Shown: positions 33,597 through 42,788 of the stretch, one piece after another
Layout of the letters: every line of letters starts with the position of its first letter
How positions within the stretch are numbered: position 1 is the first letter of the stretch
Assembly (NCBI RefSeq): GCF_000308815.1
Contig: NZ_BAFX01000132.1
Coordinates: forward strand, 1 to 64,000
Reading direction: 5' to 3'
Length of the DNA: 64,000 bases
Source of the DNA: Nocardia concava NBRC 100430
GTDB taxonomy: Bacteria > Actinomycetota > Actinomycetes > Mycobacteriales > Mycobacteriaceae
Translations under genes and position numbers: made by a program
The notes under the pieces: model-generated
What the model was told of the DNA's origin: nothing
Databases searched by the model: none
What the model saw: only the letters and a program-made list of their open reading frames with translations

Positions 33597-35531
33597 TCAC
33601 CGGCGTGCGGTGGCACGCGCGTAGTTCCAGCCCTGCCACGGATCGCGTTCCAGCCGAGCGCGAATGACATCGGCGATGGCGGCGCGCTGCGGGTCGGGCA
33701 GCCCGTCGACCACCAGCAGCGCGTCGGCCGACAGGGTGCTCAGATAGCTCGTGTCCAGTCTCTTGCCCGCCTGCCACCGGTCGATATTGCGTTCGGCGAT
33801 CAACCGTTCCGGGTTCAACACCGCCAACCCGAGCAGTGTCACCGCCGCCGCCCCGATCGCCGCGCGCGGCACCCAGCCGCGCCGCAACGAGATCAGGCTC
33901 GCCAGCACCAGCAGATACACCAGCGCGATCCAGCCCTCGAACACCTCCACCAGCAGCCGCAGCACCGTGAACCCGTAGGCCTGCTGATAGGTCCACATGC
34001 GATGCAGCGCCGAGGCGACGATCAGCAGGGTCAATCCGCACACCACCGCGATCGCACCGCGCAGCCAACGCCGTTCACTCGCCGCTTCCTGCCGCGCGTA
34101 CCGCAGCACCCCCGCGATCACCGCCAGCGTCAGCATGCTCACGATCGACAGCTGCCAGAACCCGCTGCGCGCATACTCCGCATAGGTCAACCCGGCCGTG
34201 CGCTGCACATACCCGTCGCCGCCGAACAACACCGCCACCTGGGTGGCCACGAACGCCGCGAACACGACCGTCAACGCCCCCACCGGAATTCCCCACTCCA
34301 CCGGCGAGAACCGCCGAATCCCCAACCAGCCCAACCGATCAGCGCTCTCGGCACCGGAGCCCCCTGCGCTCCGGTCCTTCCCCTCGGCCGCGGCGGCAGG
34401 CGGCGGCGCGGCCAGCAGGTACAGCATCCCGGCGGTCCCGAGCCCGACCACCACGAACACGAGCCCCCACCGCACCACCGCGGGCACATCGATACTCGGC
34501 ACCAGCCCGTTCACCATCCCCGCGAACACCGCATCGGCCCCCGCCAGCAACGGCACCACCACCACGAGCAGCGCCGCGGCCACCGCCACCGACCACCACA
34601 CCCGCTGCGACCCCACCGTCGCGCGCCCCCGGGTCTCGCGCGCCGCGCGAAACAGCCACGGCAACGACGTCATCCCCGCGAACGGCACCGACAGCACGTC
34701 GAACCACAACCCGTACACCGACCGCGGCACCACCGCCAGCGACCCGGCCACCATCGCCCCCACCACACACACCCCGAACAGCCACGGCGCATCCCGCACC
34801 GCCCCGACCCCCAGCAAGGCCAGCGCGAGCACCGTCCACGAAATCCGTTCCCACCCGGCACGATTCGGCCACCTGCGGATCGCTCCGGTGACCGACTCCG
34901 TGCCGGTGACCTCGACCCGCTGCCCGGCGGATTCCTCAGCACCGGGCGCGTCCACCGTCGCGGACGAATCCGCAGCCGAGCGCCGATCCCGCGTGCCGTG
35001 CCCGGTCACACCGAGACCGCCGCGCCGAATGGCTCCGGCCCCAACCGAACTCGCCGCGAGGCCCTCACCTGCCACCGCGTCCGGCCCGGGACCCCTCGAC
35101 CCGGGCCGATCCGCGCGTGTCGTCGCCTGCGCGCCGACACTGTTCCGCCCAGCTGCTCGGCGAGCGGCGCGATCGACCCCGTACACCGTGCCCGCGACGG
35201 CCAGACCCGCGAGCAGCCAGCCCACCCCCGGCCGATCCACGGGAACGAGGATCGCCCCGGCCAGGCCGGCAGCGCCCACCGCGGCGAGCAGGCCGCCGGG
35301 CAGTGGAGCCCGCACAGAGCGCGGGGGAATCCGCTGCGGCGGAACATGATTCAGGAGCGAGGCGAGGTTCGCCGGAGCCGCCGGGTCCGGGGTCGGCCCG
35401 AATGGTGGTGCGGGCCACGCCGGCGGGCCCACCTCGATGTCGGGTTCGGCGGCCGCGGGCTGCGGTGCGGGCGGCACGGAATCGCCGGACACCGGGGCGG
35501 GATCGGGTGTGGCGGGTGGGTTTTCGGGCAT
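33597..35531 (-). CDS. DUF4173 polytopic membrane protein
   Basis: 644 aa. A Pro-rich cytoplasmic N-terminus (about residues 1-75) and two blocks of linker are followed by about ten membrane helices. The C-terminal part carries the DUF4173 hallmarks: LLVEVFEGWIALVYLLVLASLISL, ALLGLAVLNPERLIAERNIDRW-like region (VLNPERLIAERNIDRWQAG) and LDTSYLSTLSADALLVVDGLP. It lies 73 bp downstream of the sensor kinase on the same strand, so it is probably part of the two-component operon, perhaps as a signalling partner. Confidence 0.85.
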   Translation of the reverse strand: MPENPPATPDPAPVSGDSVPPAPQPAAAEPDIEVGPPAWPAPPFGPTPDPAAPANLASLLNHVPPQRIPPRSVRAPLPGGLLAAVGAAGLAGAILVPVDRPGVGWLLAGLAVAGTVYGVDRAARRAAGRNSVGAQATTRADRPGSRGPGPDAVAGEGLAASSVGAGAIRRGGLGVTGHGTRDRRSAADSSATVDAPGAEESAGQRVEVTGTESVTGAIRRWPNRAGWERISWTVLALALLGVGAVRDAPWLFGVCVVGAMVAGSLAVVPRSVYGLWFDVLSVPFAGMTSLPWLFRAARETRGRATVGSQRVWWSVAVAAALLVVVVPLLAGADAVFAGMVNGLVPSIDVPAVVRWGLVFVVVGLGTAGMLYLLAAPPPAAAAEGKDRSAGGSGAESADRLGWLGIRRFSPVEWGIPVGALTVVFAAFVATQVAVLFGGDGYVQRTAGLTYAEYARSGFWQLSIVSMLTLAVIAGVLRYARQEAASERRWLRGAIAVVCGLTLLIVASALHRMWTYQQAYGFTVLRLLVEVFEGWIALVYLLVLASLISLRRGWVPRAAIGAAAVTLLGLAVLNPERLIAERNIDRWQAGKRLDTSYLSTLSADALLVVDGLPDPQRAAIADVIRARLERDPWQGWNYARATARR

Positions 35532-35604
35532 GGCGGAGCCTCCGATGGGTGTGCGGGACCGTCCCGGGAGCGCGGGGCGCTGCGGGTGACGGGGTTGATG
35601 GGTG

Positions 35605-36642
35605 TCAGAGGGTGGGCAGGGTGACCCGGATGCGGGAGCCCGGATCGGCGACGGCGATGGTGCCGCCGTGCAGGTCGACGATCCAGCGGGCGATGGCCAG
35701 GCCCAGGCCGGTGCCGCCGCCGGTGGCGCGGCCGCCGCGGGTGAAGCGTTCGAAGACGCGGGCGCGTTCGGCGACCGGGATGCCGGGGCCGTCGTCGGAG
35801 ACCTCGAGCACGGTCGCGGCGCGCTCGGCGTGCGCGTGCAGGCGGACCTCGCCGTGGGCGGGGCCGTGGCGGGTGGCGTTGTCGAGGAGGTTGAGCAGCA
35901 CCTGGTGCAGGCGGGCGCGGTCGGCGTACACGGTCAGATCGGGGGTGGCCACGGCGATGGAGAAGCGGACCGGGCGGTCGATCGCGGCGGCCATCACCTC
36001 GGCTTCGGCGACAACCTCCTTCAGCAGCGGCTCCACCAGCAGCGGTTCCCGGTCCAGTGCCACCGCACCGGCCTCCACGCTCGACAGCGCCAGCAGCTCC
36101 GATACCAGCAGGCTCAGCCGCTCGGTCTGGGCGAGCGCGGTCCGCAGCGTCGCCGGATCGGGCTGCGACACCCCGTCGACGAGGTTCTCGAGCACCGCCC
36201 CCAATGCCGTGATGGGCGTGCGCAATTCGTGCGAGACATTCGCGATGAACTCGCGCCGTTGCTGATCGGCGGCGGCCAGGTCGGCGGCCATCTGGTTGAA
36301 CGCCTCCGCCAGCTGCCCCACCTCATCGCGGGAGGTGGCCCGTACCCGCCGCGAATAGTCGCCCTGGGCCATGTGTTTGGCGGCGGCGGTCATCTCCCGC
36401 AGCGGCAGCGTCATCCCGTGCGCGAGCACCTGCGACAGGATCAACGCCAGCAGCGTGGCCGCGATGGCGGTCTTGGGCGGCAGCCAGCCGATACGCAGTG
36501 CGAAGAACCCGAACGCCACCGCACCCGACCCCACCATGAGGATGGCCAGCTTCATCTTGATCGAGGGCACCCGGTCCAGCGGCCGCGGCATCCACGCCAC
36601 CACCCGATTCCCGGTCTCCCGCAAGGATTCTCCGATGCTCAC
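35605..36642 (-). CDS. HAMP-domain sensor histidine kinase
   Basis: 345 aa from GTG 36642 (VSIGESLRETGNRVVAWMPR), with GGAGGGG 7-8 nt upstream; a longer frame overlaps the response regulator. Two N-terminal membrane helices (about 31-70) enclose almost no periplasmic domain, so it probably senses in the membrane or through a partner. HAMP (about 72-125), H-box ANVSHELRTPITAL (His near 137), N-box LLDNATRHG, G1 SDDGPGIPV, F-box ERFTRGG and G2 GTGLGLAIA are all present. Confidence 0.94.
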   Translation of the reverse strand: MSIGESLRETGNRVVAWMPRPLDRVPSIKMKLAILMVGSGAVAFGFFALRIGWLPPKTAIAATLLALILSQVLAHGMTLPLREMTAAAKHMAQGDYSRRVRATSRDEVGQLAEAFNQMAADLAAADQQRREFIANVSHELRTPITALGAVLENLVDGVSQPDPATLRTALAQTERLSLLVSELLALSSVEAGAVALDREPLLVEPLLKEVVAEAEVMAAAIDRPVRFSIAVATPDLTVYADRARLHQVLLNLLDNATRHGPAHGEVRLHAHAERAATVLEVSDDGPGIPVAERARVFERFTRGGRATGGGTGLGLAIARWIVDLHGGTIAVADPGSRIRVTLPTL

Positions 36643-36778
36643 CGCTGCCCCTCCCCGCGCCCGTCCCCCGCTTCGGCCTCTCGCCCCGAGGCCGTGTCGC
36701 GGATCCACTCGCCCAACGGCCACGGCCGCAGGCGGCTCGGATGCGCGCACACGGCCCATCGCGGGGCCCGTTCGCCGC

Positions 36779-37465
36779 TCATCGTGTCTCCAGGGCGTAG
36801 CCGACACCGTGGACGGTGCGGATCAGATCCGCGCCGAGCTTGCGGCGCAACGCCTTGATATGACTATCGACCGCGCGGGTGCCCGACGCATCGGCCCACC
36901 CCCACACCTCGCTGAGTAGTCGCTCCCGCGCCAGCACGGTGCGCGGACGGCGCGCCAGATGCACCAGCAACTCGAACTCCAAGGGGGTGAGCTGGGTTTC
37001 GTCCTCACCCCGCCACACGCGACGCTGATCGGTGTCGATGCGCAGATCCCCGACACAGATGGTCGCCGCCGGAGCCGCGGTCCGCTCCACCCGCCGCAGC
37101 AGGGCATGCACCCGCGCGGTGAGCACCCGCATCGAGAACGGCTTGGTCAAGTAATCGTCCGCGCCGACACCGAGCCCGACGAGCATGTCGGTCTCATCGG
37201 TGCGGGCGGTGAGCATGAGCACCGGCACCGGCCGCCGCGCCTGGATGCGACGGCACACCTCCAGGCCGTCGAACCCGGGCAGCATCACATCCAGCACCAC
37301 CAGATCCGGGTCACCGGCGGCCTCGGATTCGACCGCGGCGGGCCCGTCGTGGGCGAGGTCGACCGCGTACCCCTCGGCGCGCAGCCGCGCGGCAATGGAT
37401 TCGGCGATGGTCGGCTCGTCCTCGACCACCAGGATCCGGCGCGGGCTCCTCGGACTGGTTTCCAT
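36779..37465 (-). CDS. OmpR/PhoB-type response regulator
   Basis: 228 aa from ATG 37465. Receiver with acidic pair EDE (about residues 15-17), phospho-acceptor Asp in VVLDVMLPGFDG and Lys in LTKPFS; winged-helix output with LTPLEFELLVHLARRP and AVDSHIKALRRKLGADLIRTVHGVGYAL. It is first in an operon with the kinase and divergent from the His-rich membrane protein at 37585, so it may control the copper/DyP genes. Confidence 0.95.
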   Translation of the reverse strand: METSPRSPRRILVVEDEPTIAESIAARLRAEGYAVDLAHDGPAAVESEAAGDPDLVVLDVMLPGFDGLEVCRRIQARRPVPVLMLTARTDETDMLVGLGVGADDYLTKPFSMRVLTARVHALLRRVERTAAPAATICVGDLRIDTDQRRVWRGEDETQLTPLEFELLVHLARRPRTVLARERLLSEVWGWADASGTRAVDSHIKALRRKLGADLIRTVHGVGYALETR

Positions 37466-37572
37466 GCAGCTGACCTTAAGCAACCGCCGTGGAGAAGGTT
37501 CGCCACGATTGTGAAGATCTCGTGGAGACGCCGGTCATACCACCTGGAAGCATCATCCACGACAGCGCGTCG

Positions 37573-37584
37573 TAGCATATCCGG
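37573..37584 (+). promoter_or_regulatory. Probable leaderless -10 element
   Basis: TAGCAT (37573-37578) is a TANNNT -10 hexamer ending 6 nt before the GTG at 37585, the spacing expected of a leaderless transcript. A similar TAGCGT is placed 7 nt before the ATG at 49886. Confidence 0.45.
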
Positions 37585-38136
37585 GTGCGCTCATCGACGG
37601 ATCACACCGCGCGCCTGCGCGGCGCTGCCGTCGGCGCGTCCTCGGGCGCGGTGGCCATCCTCGCGCACGGCTTCGGCGGTGGCGCGACCCTGCCCGACGG
37701 TTCCTCGCTGGCGCTGCTGTTCGCCGCGTGCACGCTGATCGGGGTCGTGGTGGCCTCGCTGCGCCCGCGCTACGGGCTGGCCGGGACCATGGCCATGCTG
37801 GCCGCGGGACAGTCGATCGGGCATGCGGCGCTGTCGATGTCGCCGGGCCATCACCATCACAGCTCCTCCCCGGCCATGCTGCTGGCGCACCTGATCGCGA
37901 TCCCGGTGGGCGCGTTGGTGATTCGCGCCGCCGAGGCGGGCATGCGCCGCGCCGTCACCAGTGTGCGGCGATTCATCCTGGCGCTGGCCTCGATTCCGCA
38001 GCCGCCCGCACGGCCGGTCCGCTCCCGCGCGGCCGATGATCGCGCCGAGGTCTCCCGTCTGCTGGTCAGTCCCGGTATCGGACGCCGCGGCCCACCCGTG
38101 CCCGCCGCACCGTTCTTCTCTTTCGCTCCGGCCTAG
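37585..38136 (+). CDS. His-rich membrane protein
   Basis: 183 aa from GTG 37585. Not recognised as a named family, but it has four or five helices and a His-rich turn MSPGHHHHSSSPAMLLAH (about residues 85-102) that could bind copper. The C-terminal 50 residues are basic and Pro-rich. It immediately precedes the PCu(A)C chaperone and DyP peroxidase genes on the same strand, and is divergent from a two-component system, so a copper-handling role is likely but inferred. Confidence 0.7.
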   Translation: MRSSTDHTARLRGAAVGASSGAVAILAHGFGGGATLPDGSSLALLFAACTLIGVVVASLRPRYGLAGTMAMLAAGQSIGHAALSMSPGHHHHSSSPAMLLAHLIAIPVGALVIRAAEAGMRRAVTSVRRFILALASIPQPPARPVRSRAADDRAEVSRLLVSPGIGRRGPPVPAAPFFSFAPA

Positions 38137-38245
38137 TACCGCGACCCGCGCCGATCCCTCGTGGTCGGCCGTGCCCTGCGCACAACGGGTTTCGTCGTGT
38201 CCCGGTCCGGAGTGCTTCCCTCCCTCTGACACCCGGAGACCTCCC

Positions 38246-38815
38246 ATGTCCCAGATGCCCCGCTGCCACACCTTCCGCCTGCGCACCGGCGGATTCGCGC
38301 GCCGCCTCGGCGCCGCGGCCGCCATCACCACCCTCGCCCTGCTGCCGGTGGCCTGCTCCTCCTCCCAGACCGCCTCGGATGCCTCGGCCAAGGCCGCCGA
38401 CTCGGTCACCATGTCCGATCAGTGGATCAAGGCCGCCGATTCGGGCATGTCCGCCGCCTTCGGCACCATCGAGAACAAATCCGACAAGCCGGTCAACATG
38501 GTCGCGGCGTCGAGCCCGGCCTCGGCGACGGTGGAACTGCACGAGGTCGTGGCCGACGGCACCGGCGACAAGACCATGCGCCCCAAGGCCGGCGGCTTCG
38601 TCATCCCCGCCCACGGCAGCATCACGTTGAAGCCCGGCGGCGAACACCTCATGTTCATGGGGTTGAAGGCCCCGCTGCGCACCGGCGCGGAAACCCCCAT
38701 CACCTTCACCTTCGCCGACGGCTCCACCACCACCGTCACCGCCCAGGTGCGTGACTTCGCCGGCGGCAAGGAGAACTACCAGCCCTCCGGCGACAACGCC
38801 GCCCACGGTGGCTGA
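38246..38815 (+). CDS. PCu(A)C-type copper chaperone lipoprotein
   Basis: 189 aa from ATG 38246, GGAG 7 nt upstream. Signal peptide with lipobox LLPVACSS (Cys near residue 37). The Cu(I)-binding set is visible: His in TVELHEVVADG, Met in DKTMRPKAGG, then KPGGEHLMFMGLKAPL giving HxM. This family delivers Cu(I) to extracytoplasmic cuproenzymes. The stop overlaps the DyP gene by 8 nt. In Streptomyces the equivalent pair (EcuC and DtpA) serves radical-copper-oxidase maturation. Confidence 0.93.
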   Translation: MSQMPRCHTFRLRTGGFARRLGAAAAITTLALLPVACSSSQTASDASAKAADSVTMSDQWIKAADSGMSAAFGTIENKSDKPVNMVAASSPASATVELHEVVADGTGDKTMRPKAGGFVIPAHGSITLKPGGEHLMFMGLKAPLRTGAETPITFTFADGSTTTVTAQVRDFAGGKENYQPSGDNAAHGG

Positions 38816-40040
38816 CCAGGAAAAGGCGCACCCCGCCCGCCTGTCCCGGCGGCGACTGCTCGGCGGCTCGGCCGCCGTCGCGGGCGCGGCCGGGGCGGCC
38901 GGGCTCGGCTGGGGTGCGGCCACACTCACCCACCGCGAACACGACCGCGACCAAGGCCTGGACACCGTCGAGTTCTACGGCCGCCACCAGGCGGGCATCG
39001 CCACCGAACCGCCCTTGCACGCGACGTTCGTCGGCTTCGACCTGCTGCCCGGCGTGGGACGCGAGGACATCATCGGGCTGCTCAAGATCTGGACCGACGA
39101 CGCGTCGCGACTCACCCAGGGCCGCCCCGCCCTGGCCGACACCGAACCGGAACTGGCCGTACGCCCGGCCCGGCTCACCGTCACCGTCGGATTCGGGCCG
39201 CAGTTGTTCACCGTCGCCCAGCTCGAGGATCAGCGCCCGCACTGGCTGAAACCGTTGCCGCCCTTCAGCATCGACAAACTCGACGCCGCCTGGTGCGGCG
39301 GCGATCTGGTGCTGCAGATCTGCGCGGACGAGGCCACCACGGTCTCGCACGCCGTGCGCGTGCTATCCAAGCACGTGAAATCGCTGGTCGCGGTGAAATG
39401 GGTGCAGCGCGGATTCCGCAATGCCGCCAAGGGCCAGACCATGCGCAACCTCATGGGCTCGGTCGACGGCACCGTCAACATCGCCCCGGACACACCGGAT
39501 TTCGATCGCCTGGTGTGGGACGACGGCGGCTACCGGCCGTGGCTGGCCGGGGGCACCTCGATGGTGTTGCGGCGCATCGCCATGGTCCTCGAGACCTGGG
39601 ACGAGCTCGACGCCGACGGGCGCGCCATCACCATCGGCCGCACCGTCGACACCGGCGCACCCCTGTCGGGCACAAGGGAATTCGACGATCCCGACTTCGC
39701 GGCCGTGGACTCCTACGGCATCCCGAAGATCCCGCCGTCCTCCCACATCGCCCGCGCCCACCACGCCCACGACGGGGAACGATTCCTGCGCCGCGGCTAC
39801 AACTACGACGACGCGCCCGCCCCCGGGCACGTCTCCAACTCGGGCCTGCTGTTCGCGTCCTTCCAACGCGACATCGACGCCCAATACCTGCCGGTCCAGC
39901 AGCGACTGGCCGAATTCGACGCCCTGAACCAGTGGACGACCCCGATCGGGTCGGCGGTCTTCGCCATCCCGCCCGGCGTCCCCGGCCCCGGTGGCTACCT
40001 CGGCCAGCAGCTGTTCGAAAACGCTGCGGCACAACGCTGA
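38808..40040 (+). CDS. Tat-exported DyP-type peroxidase (DtpA/EfeB-like)
   Basis: 410 aa from GTG 38808, inside the end of the chaperone gene. Twin-arginine signal (LSRRRLLGGSAAVAG, about 12-26). Haem dye-decolorising peroxidase: GXXDG motif as GSVDGT, with Asp as distal catalytic residue; proximal His in SHIARAHH; GTREFDDPDF and LFASFQRD as in A-type DyP. It acts outside the membrane. Overlap with the copper chaperone argues for a linked role in copper enzyme maturation or oxidation. Confidence 0.93.
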   Translation: MADQEKAHPARLSRRRLLGGSAAVAGAAGAAGLGWGAATLTHREHDRDQGLDTVEFYGRHQAGIATEPPLHATFVGFDLLPGVGREDIIGLLKIWTDDASRLTQGRPALADTEPELAVRPARLTVTVGFGPQLFTVAQLEDQRPHWLKPLPPFSIDKLDAAWCGGDLVLQICADEATTVSHAVRVLSKHVKSLVAVKWVQRGFRNAAKGQTMRNLMGSVDGTVNIAPDTPDFDRLVWDDGGYRPWLAGGTSMVLRRIAMVLETWDELDADGRAITIGRTVDTGAPLSGTREFDDPDFAAVDSYGIPKIPPSSHIARAHHAHDGERFLRRGYNYDDAPAPGHVSNSGLLFASFQRDIDAQYLPVQQRLAEFDALNQWTTPIGSAVFAIPPGVPGPGGYLGQQLFENAAAQR

Positions 40041-40046
40041 TCGCAT

Positions 40047-40080
40047 CCGGCCGGACCGTGTGCACGCACGGTCCGGCCGG
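40047..40080 (+). terminator. DyP terminator
   Basis: A perfect 14-bp stem CCGGCCGGACCGTG (40047-40060) / CACGGTCCGGCCGG (40067-40080), loop TGCACG, directly after the DyP stop. Confidence 0.82.
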
Positions 40081-40120
40081 GGCGAGCGCCGCTGCGGCGC
40101 GATGCTCTAGGTTTGCTCAC

Positions 40121-40456
40121 ATGAGCGTGCTGCGATCGATTCTGCTGTTCGGACTGGCCGCTGTCGCCGAGATCGGCGGCGCCTGGCTCATCTGGCAGGG
40201 CGTGCGCGAACACCGCGGCTGGGCGTGGATGGGCGCCGGAGTGGTCGCGCTCGGGTGCTACGGGTTCGTCGCGACCCTGCAGCCCGACGCCAACTTCGGG
40301 CGCATCCTCGCCGCCTACGGAGGCGTGTTCGTGGCGGGATCACTGCTGTGGGGCATGGTCCTCGACGGCTTCCGGCCCGACCGCTGGGATGTCACCGGCG
40401 CACTGGTATGCCTGCTCGGTGTCGCGCTCATCATGTACGCGCCACGCGGAGCGTGA
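40121..40456 (+). CDS. YnfA family (UPF0060) membrane protein
   Basis: 111 aa from ATG 40121 (MSVLRSILLFGLAAVAEIGGAWLIWQGVREHRGW). Four short helices and the family signature LLFGLAAVAEIGGAWLIW, YGGVFVAGSLLWGMVLDGFRPDRWDVTGALVCLLGVALIMYAPR. YnfA relatives are small-multidrug-resistance-like membrane proteins. Translated independently after the DyP terminator. Confidence 0.9.
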   Translation: MSVLRSILLFGLAAVAEIGGAWLIWQGVREHRGWAWMGAGVVALGCYGFVATLQPDANFGRILAAYGGVFVAGSLLWGMVLDGFRPDRWDVTGALVCLLGVALIMYAPRGA

Positions 40457-40575
40457 GACACGCGGGATTGATCCACGTGAAACCGACTGCGACCGAACTG
40501 CATTCACGCATTCGATGCAGAATTGCAGAGCGCGAAACAACCGCCTCCACGCGCCGCTCAGCGAGCGGATGACAC

Positions 40576-41205
40576 TCAGCGCGGCGAACCGATCAACCCG
40601 TCGACGAGCGTGCGGGCCAGCGGCAGCGCGCTCTCATCACCCATCCGCGACGCCGTATTGGCCGCGGCGATGATCGCGTCGAGCTGGAACGCCACCGCGT
40701 GCGCATCCAGACCCGGCATGTAGCCCTGCTCCTGAGCGCGCCCGATCTCCTTCTCCAGCACCGCGAACCAATCGGCACGGTCGGCAGCGAGGGCATCACG
40801 CACCGGACCCGGGCGCGAATCGAATTCGGGGACACTGGCACCGCGGAAGCAGCCGCCCGGCAGCATGGGCGCGGCGATGTACTCGAACCAGTGCTCGATG
40901 ATCGACCGCAGCCGCGCGATGCCGCGTTCTTCGCTGTAGGCGGGGCGAATCACGGTGTCGATGAACATCTCTCGCGCCGAGGCCACCGCGGCGAGTTGCA
41001 GCTTCTCCTTGGTGCCGAACAGCGTCGCCACCCCGGATTTGCTCACCCCCAGATCCCCGGCCAGCCGCCCGAGACTCAATCCCGTCAGCCCTTCGACCGA
41101 GGCCACCTCGGCGGCGTGGCGGGCGATCGTCGCCCGGGCGCGCGCCCCCTTGAGTAGCCGTTGATCGGAAATCTCCTGCTCGGAGTCCTGCACCGGTTCA
41201 TCCAC
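40576..41205 (-). CDS. TetR/AcrR family regulator
   Basis: 209 aa if GTG 41205 (VDEPVQDSEQEI) is the start; the frame is open to 41241, so the start is uncertain. HTH: GLTGLSLGRLAGDLGVSKSGVATLFGTKEKLQLAAV (about residues 40-75). Divergent from the MFS transporter, with two GATCG-centred palindromes between, so it most likely represses that operon. The 119 nt upstream of its stop (40457-40575) hold no gene. Confidence 0.88.
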   Translation of the reverse strand: MDEPVQDSEQEISDQRLLKGARARATIARHAAEVASVEGLTGLSLGRLAGDLGVSKSGVATLFGTKEKLQLAAVASAREMFIDTVIRPAYSEERGIARLRSIIEHWFEYIAAPMLPGGCFRGASVPEFDSRPGPVRDALAADRADWFAVLEKEIGRAQEQGYMPGLDAHAVAFQLDAIIAAANTASRMGDESALPLARTLVDGLIGSPR

Positions 41206-41236
41206 CTTTCCATCTTCGCACCAACTGTTGCATAAC

Positions 41237-41281
41237 CGCACGATCGGTCGTACTTTTCAACAATACGAACGATCGTGCGTA
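41237..41281. promoter_or_regulatory. Paired TetR-type operators
   Basis: CGCACGATCGGTCGTA (41237-41252) and TACGAACGATCGTGCGTA (41264-41281, two symmetric mismatches in 18) lie between the divergent TetR and MFS starts and share an ACGATCG core. Confidence 0.6.
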
Positions 41282-41327
41282 CAGATTTGATCCCGTCTCG
41301 ACAACCCGTTCCGTGGAGAGCCTCGCG

Positions 41328-42788
41328 ATGACCGACCTCACGCACCACCAACCCGCACCTCCGAATCCCTCACCACCCGCCGACAACCATCAGCCCGACA
41401 CCGAAACCATCTCCGGCGCAACCGGATCCACCACCGCGCGACGCGCTCTGCTGGTCGCCTCCGGCGCGGCATTCATGAGCTTCCTCGACCTGTCGGTGGT
41501 CAACATCGCCTTCCCGGCCATCACCCGCGACTACCCCGGCACCGCCCCCACCACCCTCACCTGGGTCGTCAGCGGCTACGCCGTCGCCTTCGCCGCCCTG
41601 CTCACTCCCGCCGGGCAACTGGCCGACGCGCTCGGCCGCGGACGCGTATTCCTCACCGCCCTGGCCGGATTCGCGCTCACCTCCCTACTGTGCGCACTCG
41701 CCCCCGGCGCGGACTGGCTCATCGCGGGCCGTTTCCTCCAGGGCGGCACCGCGGCCTTCCTGATCCCCGCCGGACTGGGCCTGGTCCTGAGCGTCACCCC
41801 GCCCGCACGCATCGGTGTCGCCACGGCGGCCTGGACCGCGGCGGGCGGATTCGCCGCCACCGTCGGCCCGGCCGTGGGCGGCGCGCTGGTCGACTGGTTC
41901 GGCTGGCGGTCGGTGTTCCTCATCAACGTTCCCATCGCCGCACTGCTGCTCGCGGCCGGTCTCCAGCTCACGCGTGGCGATCAGCGCCATCCGCACGGAC
42001 TGCCCGATCTGCTCGGCACCGCGGCCACCGGCCTCGGCATCGGCGCGGTCGTCGCCGCCGTCACCCAGGGCCAGCAATGGGGATGGGGCGACTGGCGCAC
42101 CCTGGCCTGCGGTCTGGGCGGGCTGGCGCTACTGGCGCTGGCGCTGTGGCGGTCCCACAGCCACCCGCGTCCGGCCATCGCGGTCGGCTTGTGGCGCAGC
42201 CATTCCTACGCGCTGGTCAACGCGGTCGCGTTCGTGTTCGGCGTGACCATGTTCGCCTGGCTATTGGCCGGACCCCTGTGGCTCGATGCCGTCTGGCACT
42301 ACTCGGTCCTGGAGTCGGCGGGAGCCATGACCGTCGGCGCGGTCGCCTCCATGGTCACCGCTGTCCTCGCCGGCCGCGCGCCCGTGTCGTGGCAGCGCTG
42401 GCTCGGAGTGCTGGGCGCGCTGATGTTCGCCGCCTCCACCCTCTACATGAGCACCGATATCTGGGACGCCACCCCCGCGCTGTGGAAGGCGTGGATACCG
42501 GCCGGGATCCTCGGCGGCGGCGGCATCGGCCTGCTGATCACCGTGCTCGGCACCACCGCCGCGAGATCGCTTCCGCCGCAACGGTTCGCCGCGGGGGTCG
42601 GCATGAATCTGACCGCCCGCCAATCCGGCGGCGCACTGGGTGTCGCGGTACTGGCCGCCGTCTTCGCCGCTCACCCCGCCCAGCCGCTGACCGCCTTCCA
42701 CACCCTGTTCGCGATCTGCGCCGCGATCGCCGTCCTCGCGGCCGTTCTCACCGCCGTGCCCGTCCGAGCCCAGGAGCCCACCGCATGA
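41328..42788 (+). CDS. MFS transporter (DHA2/EmrB-QacA type)
   Basis: 486 aa from ATG 41328, chosen because GGAGAG lies 7 nt upstream; GTG 41313 is also in frame. Many-helix drug:H+ antiporter with motif near helix 1 (FMSFLDLSVVNIAFPAI), motif A region (LADALGRGRVFLTALAGFALTSLLCALAPG), and motif C-like GAAFLIPAGLGLV/AAGGFAATVGPAVGGALVDWFGWRSVFLINVP. Its stop overlaps the SGNH gene. Regulated by the divergent TetR. Substrate unknown, probably a toxic organic compound. Confidence 0.9.
   Translation: MTDLTHHQPAPPNPSPPADNHQPDTETISGATGSTTARRALLVASGAAFMSFLDLSVVNIAFPAITRDYPGTAPTTLTWVVSGYAVAFAALLTPAGQLADALGRGRVFLTALAGFALTSLLCALAPGADWLIAGRFLQGGTAAFLIPAGLGLVLSVTPPARIGVATAAWTAAGGFAATVGPAVGGALVDWFGWRSVFLINVPIAALLLAAGLQLTRGDQRHPHGLPDLLGTAATGLGIGAVVAAVTQGQQWGWGDWRTLACGLGGLALLALALWRSHSHPRPAIAVGLWRSHSYALVNAVAFVFGVTMFAWLLAGPLWLDAVWHYSVLESAGAMTVGAVASMVTAVLAGRAPVSWQRWLGVLGALMFAASTLYMSTDIWDATPALWKAWIPAGILGGGGIGLLITVLGTTAARSLPPQRFAAGVGMNLTARQSGGALGVAVLAAVFAAHPAQPLTAFHTLFAICAAIAVLAAVLTAVPVRAQEPTA

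Noticed and set aside
40811..40835. Third copy of the palindromic element loop (GCGAATCGAATTCGG)
   Set aside because: It lies in the TetR coding sequence with no complementary arms, so the match is coincidental.
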